Shown piece by piece: positions 32,626 through 42,950 of a stretch of DNA of 64,000 nucleotides. The stretch's first letter is position 1. Each line of letters starts with the position of its first letter. This stretch comes from an uncultured bacterium (GTDB lineage: Bacteria > Cyanobacteriota > Vampirovibrionia > Gastranaerophilales > Gastranaerophilaceae): positions 22,145 through 86,144 of the forward strand of contig CAIPUE010000017.1 of assembly GCA_903868125.1 (NCBI GenBank), read 5' to 3'. Position numbers and translations under genes: made by a program. The notes under the pieces are model-generated. The model did no database searches and had not been told where the DNA came from. It was given only the letters and a program-made list of their open reading frames with translations.

Positions 32626-34656
32626 TTACGCAACAGCTCTAAACGATTTATGGAGGGTTGTTCTAATAGCTTTACCGACCCTACGCAACATTTGTTCAGG
32701 TTCATAGAGAATATTTTCATATTTTTCAAGCTTGTCAATAAGAGGTTTTATTCTATTAAATTCGACATCTTGTTCGACTCTCGTTTGGTCAGTTGTATAG
32801 ATTTTTGAAATAATCGCCCGTTTAAAAAGCCCCGGCATATTGAGCGCGATACCTTGCCACTCTTTTCGTTCTAAATTTTTATAGAATTTTGCTTGATAAT
32901 CCTTAGATAATCTCAATTTACAATTATCTGGATGGCTAGTTCCACTTCTGTTATAAGTTCCTCGAAGTCCTAAGAAATCAGCAAAGAAAATTTGTGCCTT
33001 TGTTGCACATCTGATAAGTTCTTCGAATTTCGAATTGTTACGAAGTCTTGTATCCCAAGTGAAATCATTTATTAATTTAGCCCTTTCCTCATTTGTTTTT
33101 TCAGGATGAAGTAGTCCGATTAAATAATGTGGGTCCATAGCCGAAGGGCTAAGTCGTGGATTTCTGGAGTTAGGTCTGGCAGTTTTCGCAAACGGTTCAT
33201 CATCATGACAACCTACATATTTTAAATTCCTTTCGGGGGTATTTTGAAGATGCTCCCACAGCGAGCAATTTATGGTTGGAAGTTGAAGTTCAGAATAAAT
33301 ATGTCTAAATGTATCCGAAGCATCTCCCAAGCTTTCCCAAACAACGTCTTCTACTTTAAGACCATTTTCTTTTAACAGTGGAAGAATAATTTTTTCTAAT
33401 ATTTTAGTATAATTTCGCATTGGGTCAAAGGAATTATCCCAGTTCAAATGGCTTAAAAAGTTTCCGTGTGCATTGGTTGAAAGTATTGTTCCGCTTGCAT
33501 CTTTTTCTATTTCAAGATGATTTTTATTATAAATCCATGGGTCAATCATTGCTAAAACATGGTCTACCCTAATGGTTTTGCAACTTTTTATCACACGTTC
33601 AATTTTTTGTTTTATTAAAATTCCACCTTTACCTAAAGAGCCATCTTCGTTAAAAATAGTTTTAGGGTCTATAACAAAAATATCCCAAGCTTGGTGTCTT
33701 ACCCTGCCTTCCAGTCCTGCACCGCCGCCCGGAACACCTATGCGAAAATCTTTCAGAAAAACTTTCTGATTCGCCCATATGTCTCTTGGCGAAAATCCGA
33801 CTATTGCATCTCCTATAATATCAAGTTTTTTAGGATTATTTTTTGTAAATTCGCGCTCTTGTTTGTCGACAATAAACTGCTTAAATTTATATAAATCGAG
33901 TTCTTTCGCATGTTTCGATTGCAAATCAGCTAAATATTTTAAAGCTTCCTGATGTTTAGAATGTTCGGCATCATTAACATAAGTAATTAAATTTTTAGCA
34001 ATATCATCCCAAGCTTCATAATCTTTCTTCCCTGAATTTCTATATAACACTTCATACAAAGAATCTGTTTCAAGCCAGTTACCAGATGTTCTTTTGAACT
34101 CCTCAAATTCTGCTTTTATTTTTTTTGCATTTTTTGTGACTTTTTCACTTAAATGACTATAGGCACTTTCAAAAAGTTCGTCGTATACTTGAAATGCACG
34201 TTCAAAATCTGTCATATCAGAAGTTGCTTTATATTCTTTTGAACCTTTTGAGCGAATTTGAGAAAGGTTAAGAAGTTTTCCGTATTCTTTTATTGTTAAT
34301 GCAGGCATATCAGCATTAAGATAACTTTCTGAAAAAACAGTTGATTCGTATGGTGAATATCGATAAGGTTCTTTTGCTGATGGCAGACCCGCAGGACCGT
34401 CTTGTTTTGAATCAAATCCAAACATTTTTAAAAATTTATCTAATTCAACAGCTTCTTTTCCCATGTTTGAACCGATAAACAAATCTTTATTTCCAACAGG
34501 ATAACTTGAACGGTGTATCCCCAAAGTCATGTTTTTTATACCCAAATATCCTTTAGCCTCTCGGCTGGTCTGAGTTAGTTCATCGACTTCATCAGGTCTT
34601 ATGGCACGACCGAATGAAATATTTCTATTTGAATTGACTTTAATACTACTTAACAC
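32626..34656 (-). CDS. malQ: Divergent GH77 4-alpha-glucanotransferase-like protein
   Basis: A 676-residue protein whose GH77 landmarks are scattered over a diverged frame: SPYESTVFSESYLN, FIVDKQEREF, GDAIVGFSPRDIWAN, VPGGGAG, IRVDHVLAMIDPW (catalytic Asp expected), VVWESLG and YVGCHDDEPFAKTAR. Members rearrange alpha-1,4-glucans in glycogen or maltodextrin use. An insertion-rich N-terminal part (residues ~120-270, helical) is unusual. ATG at 34740 is possible, but GTG at 34656, six bases after GGTAGG and below a TATATTATAA box, is better and puts the polar NSNRNISFGRAI segment at residues 8-19, as in two other proteins of this window. The catalytic Glu position is replaced by VVWESLG-like sequence, so activity is uncertain. 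Confidence 0.8.
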   Translation of the reverse strand: MLSSIKVNSNRNISFGRAIRPDEVDELTQTSREAKGYLGIKNMTLGIHRSSYPVGNKDLFIGSNMGKEAVELDKFLKMFGFDSKQDGPAGLPSAKEPYRYSPYESTVFSESYLNADMPALTIKEYGKLLNLSQIRSKGSKEYKATSDMTDFERAFQVYDELFESAYSHLSEKVTKNAKKIKAEFEEFKRTSGNWLETDSLYEVLYRNSGKKDYEAWDDIAKNLITYVNDAEHSKHQEALKYLADLQSKHAKELDLYKFKQFIVDKQEREFTKNNPKKLDIIGDAIVGFSPRDIWANQKVFLKDFRIGVPGGGAGLEGRVRHQAWDIFVIDPKTIFNEDGSLGKGGILIKQKIERVIKSCKTIRVDHVLAMIDPWIYNKNHLEIEKDASGTILSTNAHGNFLSHLNWDNSFDPMRNYTKILEKIILPLLKENGLKVEDVVWESLGDASDTFRHIYSELQLPTINCSLWEHLQNTPERNLKYVGCHDDEPFAKTARPNSRNPRLSPSAMDPHYLIGLLHPEKTNEERAKLINDFTWDTRLRNNSKFEELIRCATKAQIFFADFLGLRGTYNRSGTSHPDNCKLRLSKDYQAKFYKNLERKEWQGIALNMPGLFKRAIISKIYTTDQTRVEQDVEFNRIKPLIDKLEKYENILYEPEQMLRRVGKAIRTTLHKSFRAVA

Positions 34657-34842
34657 TAAATACCTACCCAAATCATACTGTATACTTATAATATAAACCG
34701 CTGAATTTATTTTTTTGCTAATAAATTCAAAAATGTGCATATATATTTACAGTTTTTTACAATACAAATTGAACGACAATGTTGCCACAAAGAGTATAAT
34801 GTGTTAAAATAAAGAAATATAGAGTTAAATTAAGAGGTAAGC

Positions 34843-35547
34843 ATGGCATCAATAATCGATTCTTTTAGAGAAACATTTAGTGACCATTTGTCTTTATTAA
34901 AAATCTCTATTTTATCTATTCCGGTTTTTTATTCTTATCAAATATATGTACAAACGAAGAAATGTTCATATGAAGCCTTTTTTTGGTGGGCTGGTGTAAC
35001 CCTATTTTTTCTGTTTGGCTTTTTAATACAAGTTACAAGCAACGTTTTGAATGAGAAAGATTCTGTCCTGCCCCCGTTGAATCCTTTAAAATTAGCTTTC
35101 AGCGCGTTTAAAGGTATTATCGCAGTGGGGCCTTATGCTTGGATTTCATGCGCGTTGGCTAATTACATTTGTTCTGCAATAAATATAATTTCATGGCTGG
35201 ATACTACATTAAAAGTTATTATATGGTTTGTTGTTGCGGCAATAATAACCACGGCATTTCTTATGTTCGCGACAAAAGAAAAAATTACCAATGCCTACAA
35301 TGTAAAACTACTTTTTGATAAAGCCGGAGATTTAATTACTGTACTAATAGTTTTCATACTTCAATTGCTTGTTATAAATCTTCCAACTACAGCTTTTATC
35401 GGATATACATTATTTATGTTGTTTGGTATTGGTCCTATTTTTAATTTCTTTTGGGCGCTGGTTTTAGTCTTTAATATTGCAGTAACCGGTCATTATATGG
35501 CACAAGTTCATTATGAAATATTCAGTTATGAAAAAATCAACTTTTGA
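34843..35547 (+). CDS. Polytopic membrane protein of unknown function
   Basis: 234 residues with about six hydrophobic helices (near residues 17-36, 44-66, 85-115, 125-147, 163-190 and 195-218) and a short cytosolic N-terminus [16 protein letters not shown]. It starts behind AGAGGTAAGC. I do not assign a family with confidence. The arrangement resembles DUF4013-type or GlpF-unrelated small integral proteins. It converges on uvrB with an 11-base overlap of the 3' ends. Confidence 0.8.
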   Translation: MASIIDSFRETFSDHLSLLKISILSIPVFYSYQIYVQTKKCSYEAFFWWAGVTLFFLFGFLIQVTSNVLNEKDSVLPPLNPLKLAFSAFKGIIAVGPYAWISCALANYICSAINIISWLDTTLKVIIWFVVAAIITTAFLMFATKEKITNAYNVKLLFDKAGDLITVLIVFILQLLVINLPTTAFIGYTLFMLFGIGPIFNFFWALVLVFNIAVTGHYMAQVHYEIFSYEKINF

Positions 35548-37525
35548 CCATTTCTCGAAGTTTTTTTAATTGATCACGAATTTGTGCTGCGCGTTCAAAA
35601 TCAAGTATTTTTGCGGCTTTGTGCATATCTTTTTCCAATTTTTCAATTAACTTTGGTAAATCTTTTGTGCTTATTCCCATATCAACCATTTCTTCGGCAA
35701 CAATATCTTCAAAATTTCTATAACTTGCAACGAGTGAAAGCAGATTATTTTCTATCGGTTTTTTAATCGTTTGAGGAACAATCCCATACTTTTTATTATG
35801 TGCAATTTGAATTTCGCGCCTACGGTTGGTTTCATCAATTGCTTTTCTCATAGAATCCGTTATTTTATCCGCGTACATAATTACTTCCCCGCAAGCGTTT
35901 CTCGCAGCACGCCCCGTTGTTTGGATTAAACTTGTTTCGCAGCGCAAGAACCCTTCTTTGTCCGCATCCATTATCGCAACGAGCGAAACCTCAGGTATAT
36001 CGAGTCCTTCTCTCAATAAATTTACTCCGATTAGAACATCAAATTCTCCCAAACGAAGATCGCGCAGGATTTCGACACGTTCTAAAGACTGAATTTCACT
36101 GTGCAAATATCTAACCTTAACACCTTGCTGAAGAAAATAATCACACAAATCCTCCGCCATTTTTTTTGTCAACGTCGTAATCAAAACCCGTTCGTTTTTT
36201 TCTTCACGGATAGTAATTTCTTTTATCAAATCATTGATTTGTGTTTCAATAGGCCGAACAGAAATTTTGGGGTCAATAAGTCCTGTAGGTCGGATAATTT
36301 GTTCAACGAGTTGAGTTGAAGTTTGTCTTTCAAACTCGGCAGGCGTTGCCGAAATATATATTTTTTGATTAACTCTCTCAAAAAATTCTTTCTCTTTCAA
36401 AGGTCTGTTATCCTTTGCACAAGGCAGCCTAAACCCGTATTCAACCAGCGTTTCTTTTCTTACTGCATCACCTCGAGACATCCCTTTTAATTGGGGAAGT
36501 GTGACATGAGATTCATCAATTACGGTTAAAAAATCTTCTTGAAAATAGTCCAAAAGGGTTGATGGAGCTGAACCGGCTGGGCGTCGTTCAATAATTCTCG
36601 AATAATTCTCAATCCCTGAACAATATCCCATTTCTTTTATCATTTCAAGATCGTAATTCACTCTTTGCTCAATTCTTTGGGCTTCAATTAATTTATTCTG
36701 CGAATTCAACTCTGCTAAACGGTTTTTGAGTTCTTGCCTTATTAATTTTATTGTTTCTTCTACATTTTCGTCGTAGGAAAGATAGTGAACTGCGGGATAA
36801 ATCGTAGTTTTTTCGGGACTTTCAACAATTTCGCCTGTTACATTATCAATTTTAACAATTTTTTCTATCTCATCCCCGAAAAAATAAATTCGGGTGATAA
36901 TTTTCTCATAAGACGGCATAATTTCGACAATGTCGCCTCTTGCCCTAAAAGTCGAACGCTCAAGTACCAAATCGTTTCTTGAATACTGCGTGCTAACAAG
37001 ATGGCGCAACAAATCCTCTCTTGAAATTGTATCGTTAACAGAAAGTGTAATTGCACCTTTAAAATAGTTTTCCGGCAAGCCTAAACCATAAATACAACTT
37101 ACGGAAGCAATAATTATCACATCGTTTCTTTCATAAAGGCTCCTTGTCGTGTTGTGCCTGAGCCTATCTATTTCTTCATTTATGGTTGCGCTTTTTTCTA
37201 TATAGGTATCGGTTCTCGGTATATATGCTTCTGGCTGATAATAGTCGTAATAACTGATGAAATACTCAACCGCATTGTCGGGAAAAAGTTCCTTAAACTC
37301 ATTATAAAGCTGTGCGGCGAGGGTTTTATTGTGGGCGATAATCAAGGTTGGTTTTTGAATTCGCTCAATAACGTTTGCGATAGTAAATGTTTTCCCCGAA
37401 CCGGTGATACCAAGCAGGGTTTGTGCATCATCACCATTATTAACTCCCTCCACCAGTTGTTCAATAGCTTTTGGCTGATCGCCCGAAGGGCTGTATTTTG
37501 AATGAATTACAAATTTATTTCTCAT
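35537..37525 (-). CDS. uvrB: UvrABC system protein B
   Basis: This 662-residue DNA damage-verifying helicase of nucleotide excision repair has Walker [11 protein letters not shown], the [20 protein letters not shown] beta-hairpin that inserts behind the lesion, DESHVTLPQ, helicase motifs V/VI ([29 protein letters not shown]) and the C-terminal UVR motif ([16 protein letters not shown]) that contacts UvrC. Normal length, complete. Monocistronic. Confidence 0.98.
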   Translation of the reverse strand: MRNKFVIHSKYSPSGDQPKAIEQLVEGVNNGDDAQTLLGITGSGKTFTIANVIERIQKPTLIIAHNKTLAAQLYNEFKELFPDNAVEYFISYYDYYQPEAYIPRTDTYIEKSATINEEIDRLRHNTTRSLYERNDVIIIASVSCIYGLGLPENYFKGAITLSVNDTISREDLLRHLVSTQYSRNDLVLERSTFRARGDIVEIMPSYEKIITRIYFFGDEIEKIVKIDNVTGEIVESPEKTTIYPAVHYLSYDENVEETIKLIRQELKNRLAELNSQNKLIEAQRIEQRVNYDLEMIKEMGYCSGIENYSRIIERRPAGSAPSTLLDYFQEDFLTVIDESHVTLPQLKGMSRGDAVRKETLVEYGFRLPCAKDNRPLKEKEFFERVNQKIYISATPAEFERQTSTQLVEQIIRPTGLIDPKISVRPIETQINDLIKEITIREEKNERVLITTLTKKMAEDLCDYFLQQGVKVRYLHSEIQSLERVEILRDLRLGEFDVLIGVNLLREGLDIPEVSLVAIMDADKEGFLRCETSLIQTTGRAARNACGEVIMYADKITDSMRKAIDETNRRREIQIAHNKKYGIVPQTIKKPIENNLLSLVASYRNFEDIVAEEMVDMGISTKDLPKLIEKLEKDMHKAAKILDFERAAQIRDQLKKLREMVKS

Positions 37526-37581
37526 AAAGGTAATAATAACATATTTGTGCGGATATTTCGAGATGAAACGTTTAATAATTC

Positions 37582-37671
37582 AGGACAAGTGCGTGCAAAC
37601 CATTTTATCCCGATAATCATTGCAATGACTATAGAATGTCTTTTATTATTTGTTGGTTTTAAGGCACTCTT
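37582..37671. repeat. Internally deleted relative of the MITE-like element
   Basis: The left end AGGACAAGTGCGTGCAAAC and CATTTTATCC match the left end of 19812-20054. The right part TTTTATTATTTGTTGGTTTT AAGGCACTCTT matches its right end, and CATTGCAATGAC remains in the middle. It lies in the 289-base gap before the next gene, which otherwise shows only AT-rich DNA with a TATAAT (37758-37763). Confidence 0.55.
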
Positions 37672-37814
37672 CTGAGCATTCACCCGTCTTTTCATTATTG
37701 TAATATTTGTTTACACATGCTTGTATTTATATGGTAAAAGTTGTATAATAAACATGTTATAATGAGGCTGGTTGTGGATAAAAGACCATCAGCTAAAATA
37801 TAAGGGATATCGTT

Positions 37815-38351
37815 ATGATAAATTCTATAAACAATGGCAAGGACGTCAATTATTCTTCGTTTTTACTCACTCATGCGCTATTATCAGAAGAAAAAGTGGA
37901 CGAAAATAACTTACCAATAAATCTTAATAACTCTAAAAAAAATATTTCAGAGTTATTTGGTGTTGCTAAAAAAGATGAATCTGACAAAACAACAGATAAT
38001 AATGCCTTAATTAATCATAAAAATAAAAATAATAACGCGAACAGTGATCCGCTCTATGATGGGAAAGTGTCCTTTGTGACGAATTCTTTTGATTCTCTTG
38101 TCGTGGCTGTTGGGGCAAGTGGGAATAAACTTACAAAGGGTCAAATTATCTCGTATTTGCAAAAACTGACATCAGATAATTCCAACGATAACTCAAAAGA
38201 AATTGCTTTTTTAAAAACTTTGATTGCTAAATTTGATACACTTGCTAACGGAGGAGATTACATATCTTCTTTCTACGGAATGAACGATGCTCAAGACTAT
38301 TCGACGATAACAAAGGCACAAGTAACGTCGCCTATTGATATAAGAATTTAG
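37815..38351 (+). CDS. Protein of unknown function with Asn/Lys-rich centre
   Basis: 178 residues with no recognised domain. The N-terminal 45 residues are moderately ordered (SSFLLTHALLSEEK). Residues 45-80 are Lys/Asn/Asp-rich and probably disordered. The C-terminal 95 residues are compact: VSFVTNSFDSLVVAVGASG, KLTKGQIISYLQKL, IAFLKTLIAKFDTLANGGDY. The last part, with its helix-Asp/Asn loop-helix rhythm, looks like an EF-hand-type fold but lacks a clear DxDxDG. No signal peptide. It stands alone upstream of ylxR. Confidence 0.6.
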   Translation: MINSINNGKDVNYSSFLLTHALLSEEKVDENNLPINLNNSKKNISELFGVAKKDESDKTTDNNALINHKNKNNNANSDPLYDGKVSFVTNSFDSLVVAVGASGNKLTKGQIISYLQKLTSDNSNDNSKEIAFLKTLIAKFDTLANGGDYISSFYGMNDAQDYSTITKAQVTSPIDIRI

Positions 38352-38457
38352 AAGTCTGGGTGTTTGACGGGATAGCATCCTGTCTTATTTGCCATTTTAT
38401 TTTTCACCCTCTTGCTTTTTGTGCTAAAATAAACGAAAAGAGAGGGTTAAATTAGTA

Positions 38458-38718
38458 ATGACAAAAGAGACTTTACGTAAATGTATAGGATGTTTTAACA
38501 ATAAAAACCGTCAAACAATGATTAAAATTACACGCGAAAGTTCCTCGGGTAAAATATTTATTAATCCGAATTCAAAAATATTTGGCAGATCGGTATATCT
38601 TTGTTATAATGATTTGTGTATAGCAAACTCTTTTAAAAAAAACAAACTGGCAAAATTTTTAAAAGCCGATTTGACCGAAGAGTTGAAAGAAAAGTTAAAA
38701 ACTATCCATAAGGAATAA
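38458..38718 (+). CDS. ylxR: YlxR/RnpM family RNA-binding protein
   Basis: This 86-residue protein of the DUF448 family has TLRKCIGCFNNKNRQTMIKI and the GRSVYLC loop (usual GRGAYLC). Homologues bind RNA and in Firmicutes modulate RNase P. As in most bacteria it sits just before infB (32-base gap), here detached from rimP-nusA, which lie 23 kb away. The GAGGG ribosome site is rather far from the ATG. Confidence 0.92.
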   Translation: MTKETLRKCIGCFNNKNRQTMIKITRESSSGKIFINPNSKIFGRSVYLCYNDLCIANSFKKNKLAKFLKADLTEELKEKLKTIHKE

Positions 38719-38750
38719 ATTTATGATATAGTTAATACAGATAGGAAAAA

Positions 38751-41324
38751 ATGCAAATGAGCTTAGATAACGTAAGAGTAAACGAATTAGCGAAAGAGCT
38801 AAATCTCACCAGTAAAGATGTTTTAGACAAATTTGCTCAATTATCAATTCCTGTCAAATCCCATTCAAGTACTGTAACGGCGGATCAAATCCAAAGATTG
38901 AAAAATTTTATAGCCGCAGGGTCAAAAATAGAAGTTAAAAAACCAAAAGCTTTCGTTGTAAAAAAATTAAAAACAGAATCAGATACTGAAAAACCGGCAA
39001 TAATTGCTGAAGTTGAACTTGAAAAGCCACAAATAGAGATTGTTAAACCTGCCCCTAACCGACTAGAAATAGTAAGGAGAGCTCCGCAAAAGCCTATTAA
39101 TGAAGCAAGGCCAAGCGATTCAAGGCCAAAATTCCAGCATCCACAAGACAGGCAATCAGGGACTCAACAAGATTTTCGCAGACATGGCGAAAATAAATTC
39201 CCACCACGTCCTACAACTTCAGGAACAGGAGAAAGACCGAAAGAGTTCCCTCAAAGACCCCGTCCGGCAGATGGCGAATTTAGAAGACCACTTGAAGGGC
39301 AAAAACCCCAAGGCGGTGCACCTGTTGTAGGCGAAAGAAGTGACAAAAAGCAACCTATACAACGTCATATAATTTCTCAGGATATTTATGATAACAAGGG
39401 TGGAATTAAAAGAAAAATCGAAAAGAAAAAAGAAAAAGTTTTTACAACAAAAGAAGAAGAACAAGAACGAATTTCGTTAGAAAAAGCTGCTGCTCAAAAA
39501 CATAAAAAAAGAAATTCCAGAGAAGAAGAAATCGAACAGGTTACAAAACTTTTTGTTAATAGGGCTTTAACCATAAGCGAATTGTCGGAGAAAATCCAAA
39601 AAACTCCCGCAGAAATTGTAAAATTTCTTATGATGCAAGGTATTATGGCAACTGTCAACCAACTTATCGATATTGATACTATTAAAAAAGTGTGTGCAGA
39701 GTTTGAGCTTGAAGTCCTAGACGAAGATTTAGAAGCGTTTATGGAAGAAGAATTAGCAAAAGAAGCGAAAAATAAAGCACTTCTTTCCGTTGATAAAAAA
39801 TTATTGAAACACAGAGCGCCTGTTGTAAGTATAATGGGACACGTTGACCATGGTAAAACTACTTTGCTCGACAGTATTAGGGCATCAAAGCACAAAATTG
39901 TATCAACCGAAGTCGGTGGAATAACCCAGTCAATCGGTGCTTATACCGTTCACGTTGATAAAAAGAAAGTTGTTTTTATTGATACTCCCGGTCACGAAGC
40001 TTTCACAGAGATGCGTGCCAGAGGTGCAAAAGCTACTGATATAGCAATTTTGGTTGTAGCGGCTGATGACGGGATTATGCCTCAAACAATTGAAGCAATA
40101 AACCATGCTAAAGCGGCTGAAACGCCTATTATCGTTGCTGTTAATAAGATTGATAAAGAGGGTGCAAACCCTGATAAAGTTTTACAACAATTGACAGAAC
40201 ATGGGCTTGTTGCTGAAGAATGGGGTGGCGATACGATTGTTGTTAAAGTTTCTGCACTTCAGGGCACAGGGATTGACGCATTATTGGAATATATTTTATT
40301 GTTGGCTGAAATGGCTGATTTAAAAGCAAACCCGAAAGCGCAGGCTTCAGGGGTGGTTATTGAAGCTAATTTGGACAAGGGAAAAGGCCCTGTTGCGACG
40401 TTTTTAGTTCAAAACGGAACATTGAGAATAGGTAATTGCGTAGTTGTCGGAAGTGTTGGCGGACGTGTTAGAGCGTTGCTTTCAGATGAAGGCGAAAGGG
40501 TGCTTAAAGCGGAACCTTCAACTCCTGTTGAGATACTTGGACTAGCGGAAGTTCCTTCGGCGGGCGACCATTTTGAAGTTGTCGGTAACGAAAAAGAGAT
40601 GAAAGCTATCGTCGACAAACGTAAAGAAAATGAACGTTCACGCAGATTGGATTCCATGTTGCCTGCTCACATCAGAAAAGAATCGGCTGCGGGTGATGAT
40701 GCTCTAACACAATTGAATTTAATCATAAAAGCAAATACTAACGGTTCAGCGGAAGCTGTTTCTCAAGCGGTTGCACAACTTGAATCAAAAGAAATCGCCT
40801 CAAAAATTATCCACGTTGGAGTTGGAGACATTTCAGAAGCGGATGTTATGTTGGCATCTGCGAGCGGAGCGATTATTTTGGGCTTCGGGGTTAAAGAGGA
40901 TTCAAACGCTCTTGGCACTGCCGAAAGAGAAGGCGTCGTAATCAAGAAGTATGACATTATTTATCAAATTCTTGAGGATTTAGAAAAACAAATGCTTTCA
41001 TTGTTGCAACCTGAAATAAAGCATGTTGAACTCGGAAAAGCCGAAGTCAGACAAATCTTTACAGTCGGAAAAACAACAAGAATCGCAGGTTGTACTGTCA
41101 CAGAAGGCAAAATTCAACGCGGCAAGACGGCAATTGTTATCCGTGACGGTAAAGAAATCTTCAAAGGTGTAATCGACCAATTAAAGAGATTTAAAGATGA
41201 TGTAAAAGAAGTTTCTCAAGGATTTGAGTGCGGAATTTCTTTCTTAAAATTCAACGATCTTCAAGAGGGCGATATTATTGAAGTTTCTACAACCGAAGAA
41301 GTCGAAAGAGTCACTTTGGATTGA
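38751..41324 (+). CDS. infB: Translation initiation factor IF-2
   Basis: This 857-residue GTPase brings fMet-tRNA to the 30S subunit. An IF2_N domain (VRVNELAKELNLTSKDVLDKF) precedes a ~200-residue low-complexity Pro/Lys/Arg linker and a second IF2_N-like part (ALTISELSEKIQKTPAEIVKFLM). The G domain has GHVDHGKTTLLD, DTPGHEAF and NKIDK, and C-terminal domains II-IV include KLHVGVGDISEADV-like sequence (IIHVGVGDISEADV). The ATG follows AGGAAAA. The stop is 10 bases before an AAACGGT heptad array and a cluster of hairpin repeats. Confidence 0.98.
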   Translation: MQMSLDNVRVNELAKELNLTSKDVLDKFAQLSIPVKSHSSTVTADQIQRLKNFIAAGSKIEVKKPKAFVVKKLKTESDTEKPAIIAEVELEKPQIEIVKPAPNRLEIVRRAPQKPINEARPSDSRPKFQHPQDRQSGTQQDFRRHGENKFPPRPTTSGTGERPKEFPQRPRPADGEFRRPLEGQKPQGGAPVVGERSDKKQPIQRHIISQDIYDNKGGIKRKIEKKKEKVFTTKEEEQERISLEKAAAQKHKKRNSREEEIEQVTKLFVNRALTISELSEKIQKTPAEIVKFLMMQGIMATVNQLIDIDTIKKVCAEFELEVLDEDLEAFMEEELAKEAKNKALLSVDKKLLKHRAPVVSIMGHVDHGKTTLLDSIRASKHKIVSTEVGGITQSIGAYTVHVDKKKVVFIDTPGHEAFTEMRARGAKATDIAILVVAADDGIMPQTIEAINHAKAAETPIIVAVNKIDKEGANPDKVLQQLTEHGLVAEEWGGDTIVVKVSALQGTGIDALLEYILLLAEMADLKANPKAQASGVVIEANLDKGKGPVATFLVQNGTLRIGNCVVVGSVGGRVRALLSDEGERVLKAEPSTPVEILGLAEVPSAGDHFEVVGNEKEMKAIVDKRKENERSRRLDSMLPAHIRKESAAGDDALTQLNLIIKANTNGSAEAVSQAVAQLESKEIASKIIHVGVGDISEADVMLASASGAIILGFGVKEDSNALGTAEREGVVIKKYDIIYQILEDLEKQMLSLLQPEIKHVELGKAEVRQIFTVGKTTRIAGCTVTEGKIQRGKTAIVIRDGKEIFKGVIDQLKRFKDDVKEVSQGFECGISFLKFNDLQEGDIIEVSTTEEVERVTLD

Positions 41325-41333
41325 TGGTTGGGT

Positions 41334-41549
41334 GAACGGTAAACGGTAAACGGAAGTTTAACAGGTAGGGTGCGGATTTAACCGCACCGTCAATAAGTCC
41401 AAGGGCGTTAAAGTAGGGTGGGTTCCCTAACCCACCGACAACAAAAAAAAAGCATCAAAGAACGGTAGGGTGCGGATTTAACCGCACCAACAACAAGCCC
41501 CGAAGAAGTAAAAAACGAAAAGTAGGTTGGGTTTACTAACTCAACCTAC
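41334..41549. repeat. Cluster of four GTAGG-type hairpins preceded by heptads
   Basis: GAACGGT AAACGGT AAACGGA (41334-41354), then hairpins at 41365-41391 (GTGCGG core), 41413-41439 (GTGGGTTCCC core), 41465-41491 (GTGCGG core) and 41522-41549 (GTTGGG...CTCAACCTAC core). All are in the same orientation. This fills the 266-base gap between infB and the next gene, and no other feature is seen there. Confidence 0.88.
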
Positions 41550-41590
41550 TAAAATCACTTAAGCATGTTTATTTTAAGGGTGCTTAATCT

Positions 41591-42247
41591 CTATTTTTTT
41601 CTTTTGGAAAACCATAAATTTGACCACAAAGTCTTTTTCATAGGTGGTTCTTCAACTTTAGGCGGGATTGTTTGTGTTACTTGTTTTAAAAGTTTATCAG
41701 TAGATAATTCTTTATCGTGATAAGTAATTAGATTCCATTTTACATCGTCAACAGGACCTCCCACCCTATTTAAAGCACTTATAAATATTTTGTCGTTCTC
41801 GCCTACTTTTATCGAATAGCTTATATCCCCTATGCGACATATAAATCCTTTTTCAGCAGCCTCTAGTACTTGAGCATCCGCCAAATTTGCTATGGGAGTA
41901 CGATAATCATCAAATCGTATATATACATCGTCTAAAATTGAATCAGACTTTGTGAATAAATGATTGGCTTCATTTGCATTATGCGATATCATATCCTTAG
42001 CGAGTCTTCTTACAAATAAACTCACATGTTTACCCAGAGTCTCCAGTGCATTTGCTACTTCAGGCTTGTTACTTGTATTCAATTCGCTGAATTCTTTTAT
42101 AGTTTGTCTTAATGCCTTTGCCGAATATTCTGAAAGTGTAAATCTTGTTCCAAAGGCTATTGGGTCGTTTGCCTTTTGTGGTTGGTTTTTTACGTTTTGG
42201 CGGTTGTTTGTGGCAGACGTCTGCCCGATAATTGTTTGTACTCGCAT
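41591..42247 (-). CDS. Protein of unknown function with N-terminal AFG motif
   Basis: 218 residues with no family recognised. The first ~35 residues are polar and Asn/Gln-rich, ending in DPIAFGTRF, reminiscent of the SFG N-termini at 16851 and 32626. The middle is helical (LRQTIKEFSEL, EVANALETLGKHVSLFVRRLAKDM), followed by a beta-rich part (VYIRFDDYRTPIANL, CRIGDISYSIKVGENDKIFISAL). The C-terminus is basic (MKKTLWSNLWFSKRKK). No signal peptide or membrane helix. It is flanked by large repeat regions on both sides. Confidence 0.65.
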   Translation of the reverse strand: MRVQTIIGQTSATNNRQNVKNQPQKANDPIAFGTRFTLSEYSAKALRQTIKEFSELNTSNKPEVANALETLGKHVSLFVRRLAKDMISHNANEANHLFTKSDSILDDVYIRFDDYRTPIANLADAQVLEAAEKGFICRIGDISYSIKVGENDKIFISALNRVGGPVDDVKWNLITYHDKELSTDKLLKQVTQTIPPKVEEPPMKKTLWSNLWFSKRKK

Positions 42248-42441
42248 TTGATTTTATCCTTTCGTTTTATTATTTACACTAATTCCGTATGATAGTATAA
42301 ACCTTCTCAAAAAATAATTTGCTACCAAACCCATGCTCAGGCGTTATTTATTTACAATTCGCAACATTGTATAAAAATTTCCCGCAAGTCATTATTATTT
42401 TAATTAATAGGCTATAAATATAGATATAACAAGCATTTCAA

Positions 42442-42651
42442 CCTCGCCCCTTGCGGGAGAGGTCTGTTTTCAATGTGAGCAACGGCTTGCGAACATTAGA
42501 AAACAGGGTGAGGGGTTTTGCGTGGAGGCATGCGTGTTTTCACCCCTCACCCTGTTTTTCAGACACTCATTCTTCGTGTCGAAAACCTCTCACAAAATAT
42601 GACATTTAGTCATATTTTGTTCGGCAGAGTCCTCTCCCGCAAGGGGAGAGG
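42442..42651. repeat. ~210-bp multi-hairpin palindromic element
   Basis: Outer arms are CCTCGCCCCTTGCGGGAGAGG and CCTCTCCCGCAAGGGGAGAG. Inside, AAACAGGGTGAGGGG pairs with CCCCTCACCCTGTTT, CTGTTTTC with GAAAACAG, and ACAAAATATGAC with GTCATATTTTGT (42592-42620). No ORF. Similar CTCTCCC/GGGAGAG elements are scattered in many bacterial genomes. It lies in the 703-base gap before rbfA, the longest in the window. Confidence 0.8.
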
Positions 42652-42875
42652 GATAGACCCTCTTTTTGTTTTGTTTTCCTATTGAAGTTATTCTGACATG
42701 TTACTAAAACGCCTCTTTTTTGCTACAATGTCATTAAGCAATAGGCAGGAAGTAAAAAGGGAAAAGCGATAAAGAGGTATGGAGTTATAGAAGAATAGAG
42801 GTATGGCATTGTGAAAATTGATAATCAATCAAAAAGCCATACATCTGTACATCCAGCCTTCCATTCCTCCAGAAC

Positions 42876-42927
42876 AGCCGACATCTCGAAAGAGTAAAGT
42901 AGTAATTAGAAAAAGCCAGTAAGGCGA
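42876..42927 (+). repeat. Dispersed ~54-bp repeat, copy 2, upstream of rbfA
   Basis: AGCCGACATCTCGAAAGAGT AAAGTAGTAATTAG... with few differences from 21914-21967. It ends 24 bases before the rbfA start. Confidence 0.7.
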
Positions 42928-42950
42928 CAATAAAATAAACAGGTGTAATG

